The notes beneath the pieces are model-generated. The model was not told the DNA's origin, did no database searches, and saw nothing but the letters and a program-made list of their open reading frames with translations. Positions 62,311-64,000 of a stretch of DNA of 64,000 nucleotides are shown here, in pieces. The stretch lies in the NCBI RefSeq assembly GCF_005502935.1, contig NZ_SCMP01000014.1, positions 62,001-126,000 of the forward strand, in the 5' to 3' direction. The position numbers were made by a program, and so were the translations under genes. The stretch comes from Pseudomonas sp. 2FG. Lineage in GTDB: Bacteria > Pseudomonadota > Gammaproteobacteria > Pseudomonadales > Pseudomonadaceae. Position 1 is the stretch's first letter. Every line of letters starts with the position of its first letter.

Positions 62311-63888
62311 TCATAAGCGCTGCTTGAACAAACTGACGTCAAACACGCTGAGCTGATTGCGCCCCTTGGCTTTGGCCTGATACAGCGCCCGATCGGCGCA
62401 GTGCATCAGCATGGCGGCGCCTTCGGCCTCCCCCGCCGGCACGAAGGCATGCACCCCGGCGCTCAGCGTGACCACGCCCAGAGGGCTGCCCGAATGCACG
62501 ATCTGTGAGGCCTCCAGGGCCTGGCGAATCTGCTCCGCGACCGTCTGCGCGCCCGCCGCGTCGGTTTCCGGCAACAACAAGCAGAACTCCTCACCACCGT
62601 AACGGGCGCCCAGATCGCCTGAGCGCTTCTGCCCGTTCTTGATCACCTGCGCCACGCGCCGCAGGCATTGATCGCCCGCCGCGTGGCCGTACATATCGTT
62701 GTACTGCTTGAAGTAGTCGATATCCATCATGACCAGCGCCAGCGAACGTTTGTACCGGGCCGCGCGCTGCAATTCATCCGTCAGCGCCGCCATAAAGCGC
62801 CGGCGGTTGGCCAGCAGGGTCAGCTCATCCTCCAGCGCCAGCTTCTCCAAGCGCTGATTGAGTGACTCCAGGGTGTCGCGGGCGGCCAGCAGCTGCGCCT
62901 CGGCGTTGAGCCCGCCCTTGATCAGGCGGATCAGATGAAACCCCAGCAGGCCGAGCAATAACGCCAATAGCGTGACTACGCCCAGTTGCAGATAAGCGTC
63001 CTGACGCCAGTTCGTGAGCACCTCGGCCTGCGATAAAGCCGCCGTGACGACCAGCGGATAGCCCTGCAGATGGCGATAGCTGTACAGCCGCGCCTCGCCA
63101 TCCAGCAGGGACACGAACCTCGCGTTGCCTACCGGGCTTTTCGGCAAATACTCGCTGAAGATCGGGCTAGCGGCCAAATCGGTGCCAATGGCGCGCTCCT
63201 GAAAAGGCTGGCGTACCAACACCGTGCCGGTGTCCAGGGTGAGCGCAATGGCGCCCTTCTCATTGAGCTCGAAGCTGCTGTAGAAGCGCTGGAAATAGTC
63301 CATGGCCACTGTCGCCAAGACCACTCCGGCGAATTGCCCCTCGGCATCCTCGAGCCGCCGTGAAACCGGGATGACCCAGTCACCGCCATTGTGGCTGCGC
63401 ATCGGCAGGCCAATGTGTGGCTGGCGGTCGGCATGCTCGCGGTGATAGATGAAATACTCGCGGTCGCTATGGTTGGCCACCGCTGGCGCGGCAGCCAAGG
63501 AGGTCACCCGCTGCTGCCCGCTCTGGTCGTAAACGAACAGCCCCTGCAGCTCCGGCAAGTCAACCACCTGCACACCCAGCAACTGCTGCAAACGCCGCAA
63601 CTGCGCCGGCCCGGCGCCCTCCTCCGCCAGCCGCTCGACCAGCCCGATCAGGATGGTGTCGGCCTTCTTCAAGGTATCCTGCGCGTGCTGGGCGAGGGCA
63701 AACGCCAGGTTCGAGGTCTCGATCTGCGCGTCCTTGAGCCGGGTGACCCGTGCATTCCAGGTCATCCAGGCATCGCTGGCGATCAGGGAAATGCCGACGA
63801 GAATGACGAAGACCTTGGCCAAAGGCAGGACGGAACGCTGCTCCAGCAGACGCAAAAAGCGCGGAAATCTGTTGTACTCGTCAGTCAT
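62311..63888 (-). CDS. membrane diguanylate cyclase with periplasmic dCACHE-like sensor
   Basis: 525 residues. Helix near 20-38 (VFVILVGISLIASDAWMTW), a periplasmic sensor domain (about 45-280, including GLPMRSHNGGDWVIPVSRRL, typical of double Cache), a second helix (about 290-315), a short linker and the GGDEF domain (about 350-515). Active site is YGGEEF (about 430). The I-site position five residues before reads NGQKRSGDLGARYGG, which lacks a clean RxxD, so product inhibition is doubtful. It makes c-di-GMP in response to an external ligand. AGGGA precedes the ATG. Confidence 0.87.
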   Translation of the reverse strand: MTDEYNRFPRFLRLLEQRSVLPLAKVFVILVGISLIASDAWMTWNARVTRLKDAQIETSNLAFALAQHAQDTLKKADTILIGLVERLAEEGAGPAQLRRLQQLLGVQVVDLPELQGLFVYDQSGQQRVTSLAAAPAVANHSDREYFIYHREHADRQPHIGLPMRSHNGGDWVIPVSRRLEDAEGQFAGVVLATVAMDYFQRFYSSFELNEKGAIALTLDTGTVLVRQPFQERAIGTDLAASPIFSEYLPKSPVGNARFVSLLDGEARLYSYRHLQGYPLVVTAALSQAEVLTNWRQDAYLQLGVVTLLALLLGLLGFHLIRLIKGGLNAEAQLLAARDTLESLNQRLEKLALEDELTLLANRRRFMAALTDELQRAARYKRSLALVMMDIDYFKQYNDMYGHAAGDQCLRRVAQVIKNGQKRSGDLGARYGGEEFCLLLPETDAAGAQTVAEQIRQALEASQIVHSGSPLGVVTLSAGVHAFVPAGEAEGAAMLMHCADRALYQAKAKGRNQLSVFDVSLFKQRL

Positions 63889-64000
63889 AAGTCCCTGCTT
63901 GGGTACTCGCGGAGCGTTAACCCTACACTAGACAACTCGCCACGCCGCTTAAACAGCCCGACGGCTTAATACCACAGCCTGACCGCTCGCGAATTGTCGC

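Noticed and set aside
1..64000. CRISPR arrays, tRNA and rRNA genes
   Set aside because: No regularly spaced direct repeats and no tRNA or rRNA-like sequence were recognised on either strand when reading through.

Overview
The window reads as a chromosomal segment of a Pseudomonas species. Coding GC is high, spacers carry Pseudomonas-type REP-like hairpins, and from memory the gene order follows the P. aeruginosa PAO1 PA4322-PA4375 stretch: MoxR/DUF58, PilZ, pykA, enoyl-CoA hydratase, ferredoxin reductase, sadC, fumA, olsB/olsA, pyeR/xenB, argP/argO, sodB, GIDE/LemA, icmP, mexVW. No rRNA, tRNA or CRISPR was recognised. Strain assignment and synteny need a database comparison; they are not proven here.

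Layout. (1) 1-1.04 kb: the 3' part of a UvrD-like helicase, probably accessory DNA. (2) 1.2-12.1 kb: core genes for MoxR/DUF58, a PilZ protein, lipoproteins, pyruvate kinase, an enoyl-CoA hydratase, a ferredoxin reductase, the SadC-like diguanylate cyclase and class I fumarase. (3) 12.2-33.5 kb: an accessory region of about 21 kb. It starts just after the complete fumA and ends in a 765-bp internal fragment of a second fumA, so it is bracketed by a direct repeat of fumA. It holds: a GlxA-type regulator, two SDRs, an MmgE/PrpD protein and a ProVWX quaternary-amine importer; a graveyard of gene fragments with an IS481-type transposase end; an AT-richer pair (2-oxoglutarate/Fe oxygenase plus GlxA-type regulator); a 166-bp MITE abutting an EamA transporter; and a Rieske oxygenase, LysR regulator, DHDPS-family lyase, FAD amine oxidase, aldehyde dehydrogenase and Rieske-type reductase. 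(4) 33.6-49.1 kb: core genes again, including the ornithine-lipid genes olsBA, acpH, pyeR-xenB with the intervening pyeM transporter apparently reduced to a stub, the argP/argO pair and sodB. (5) 49.15-61.53 kb: a segment bounded by two internally deleted copies of the same IS1182-like element in opposite orientation. It contains GIDE/LemA, the iron-linked icmP, di-heme protein, imelysin and DUF1513 cluster, and the MexVW-like efflux pair. (6) 61.56-64 kb: a LysE/RhtB exporter and a second diguanylate cyclase.

How the genes may work together. The most interesting system is the catabolic region in (3). A betaine-type importer, a Rieske oxygenase with the Glu/His/His spacing of carnitine monooxygenase, its flavin/2Fe-2S reductase, an FAD amine oxidase, a DHDPS-family lyase and an aldehyde dehydrogenase look like a pathway that imports a quaternary or N-methylated amine, demethylates or cleaves it, oxidises the amine and feeds a dicarboxylate into central metabolism. 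The substrate cannot be read from sequence alone. c-di-GMP signalling is represented by two cyclases and a PilZ protein. Iron and oxidative-stress functions (sodB, icmP cluster) sit together.
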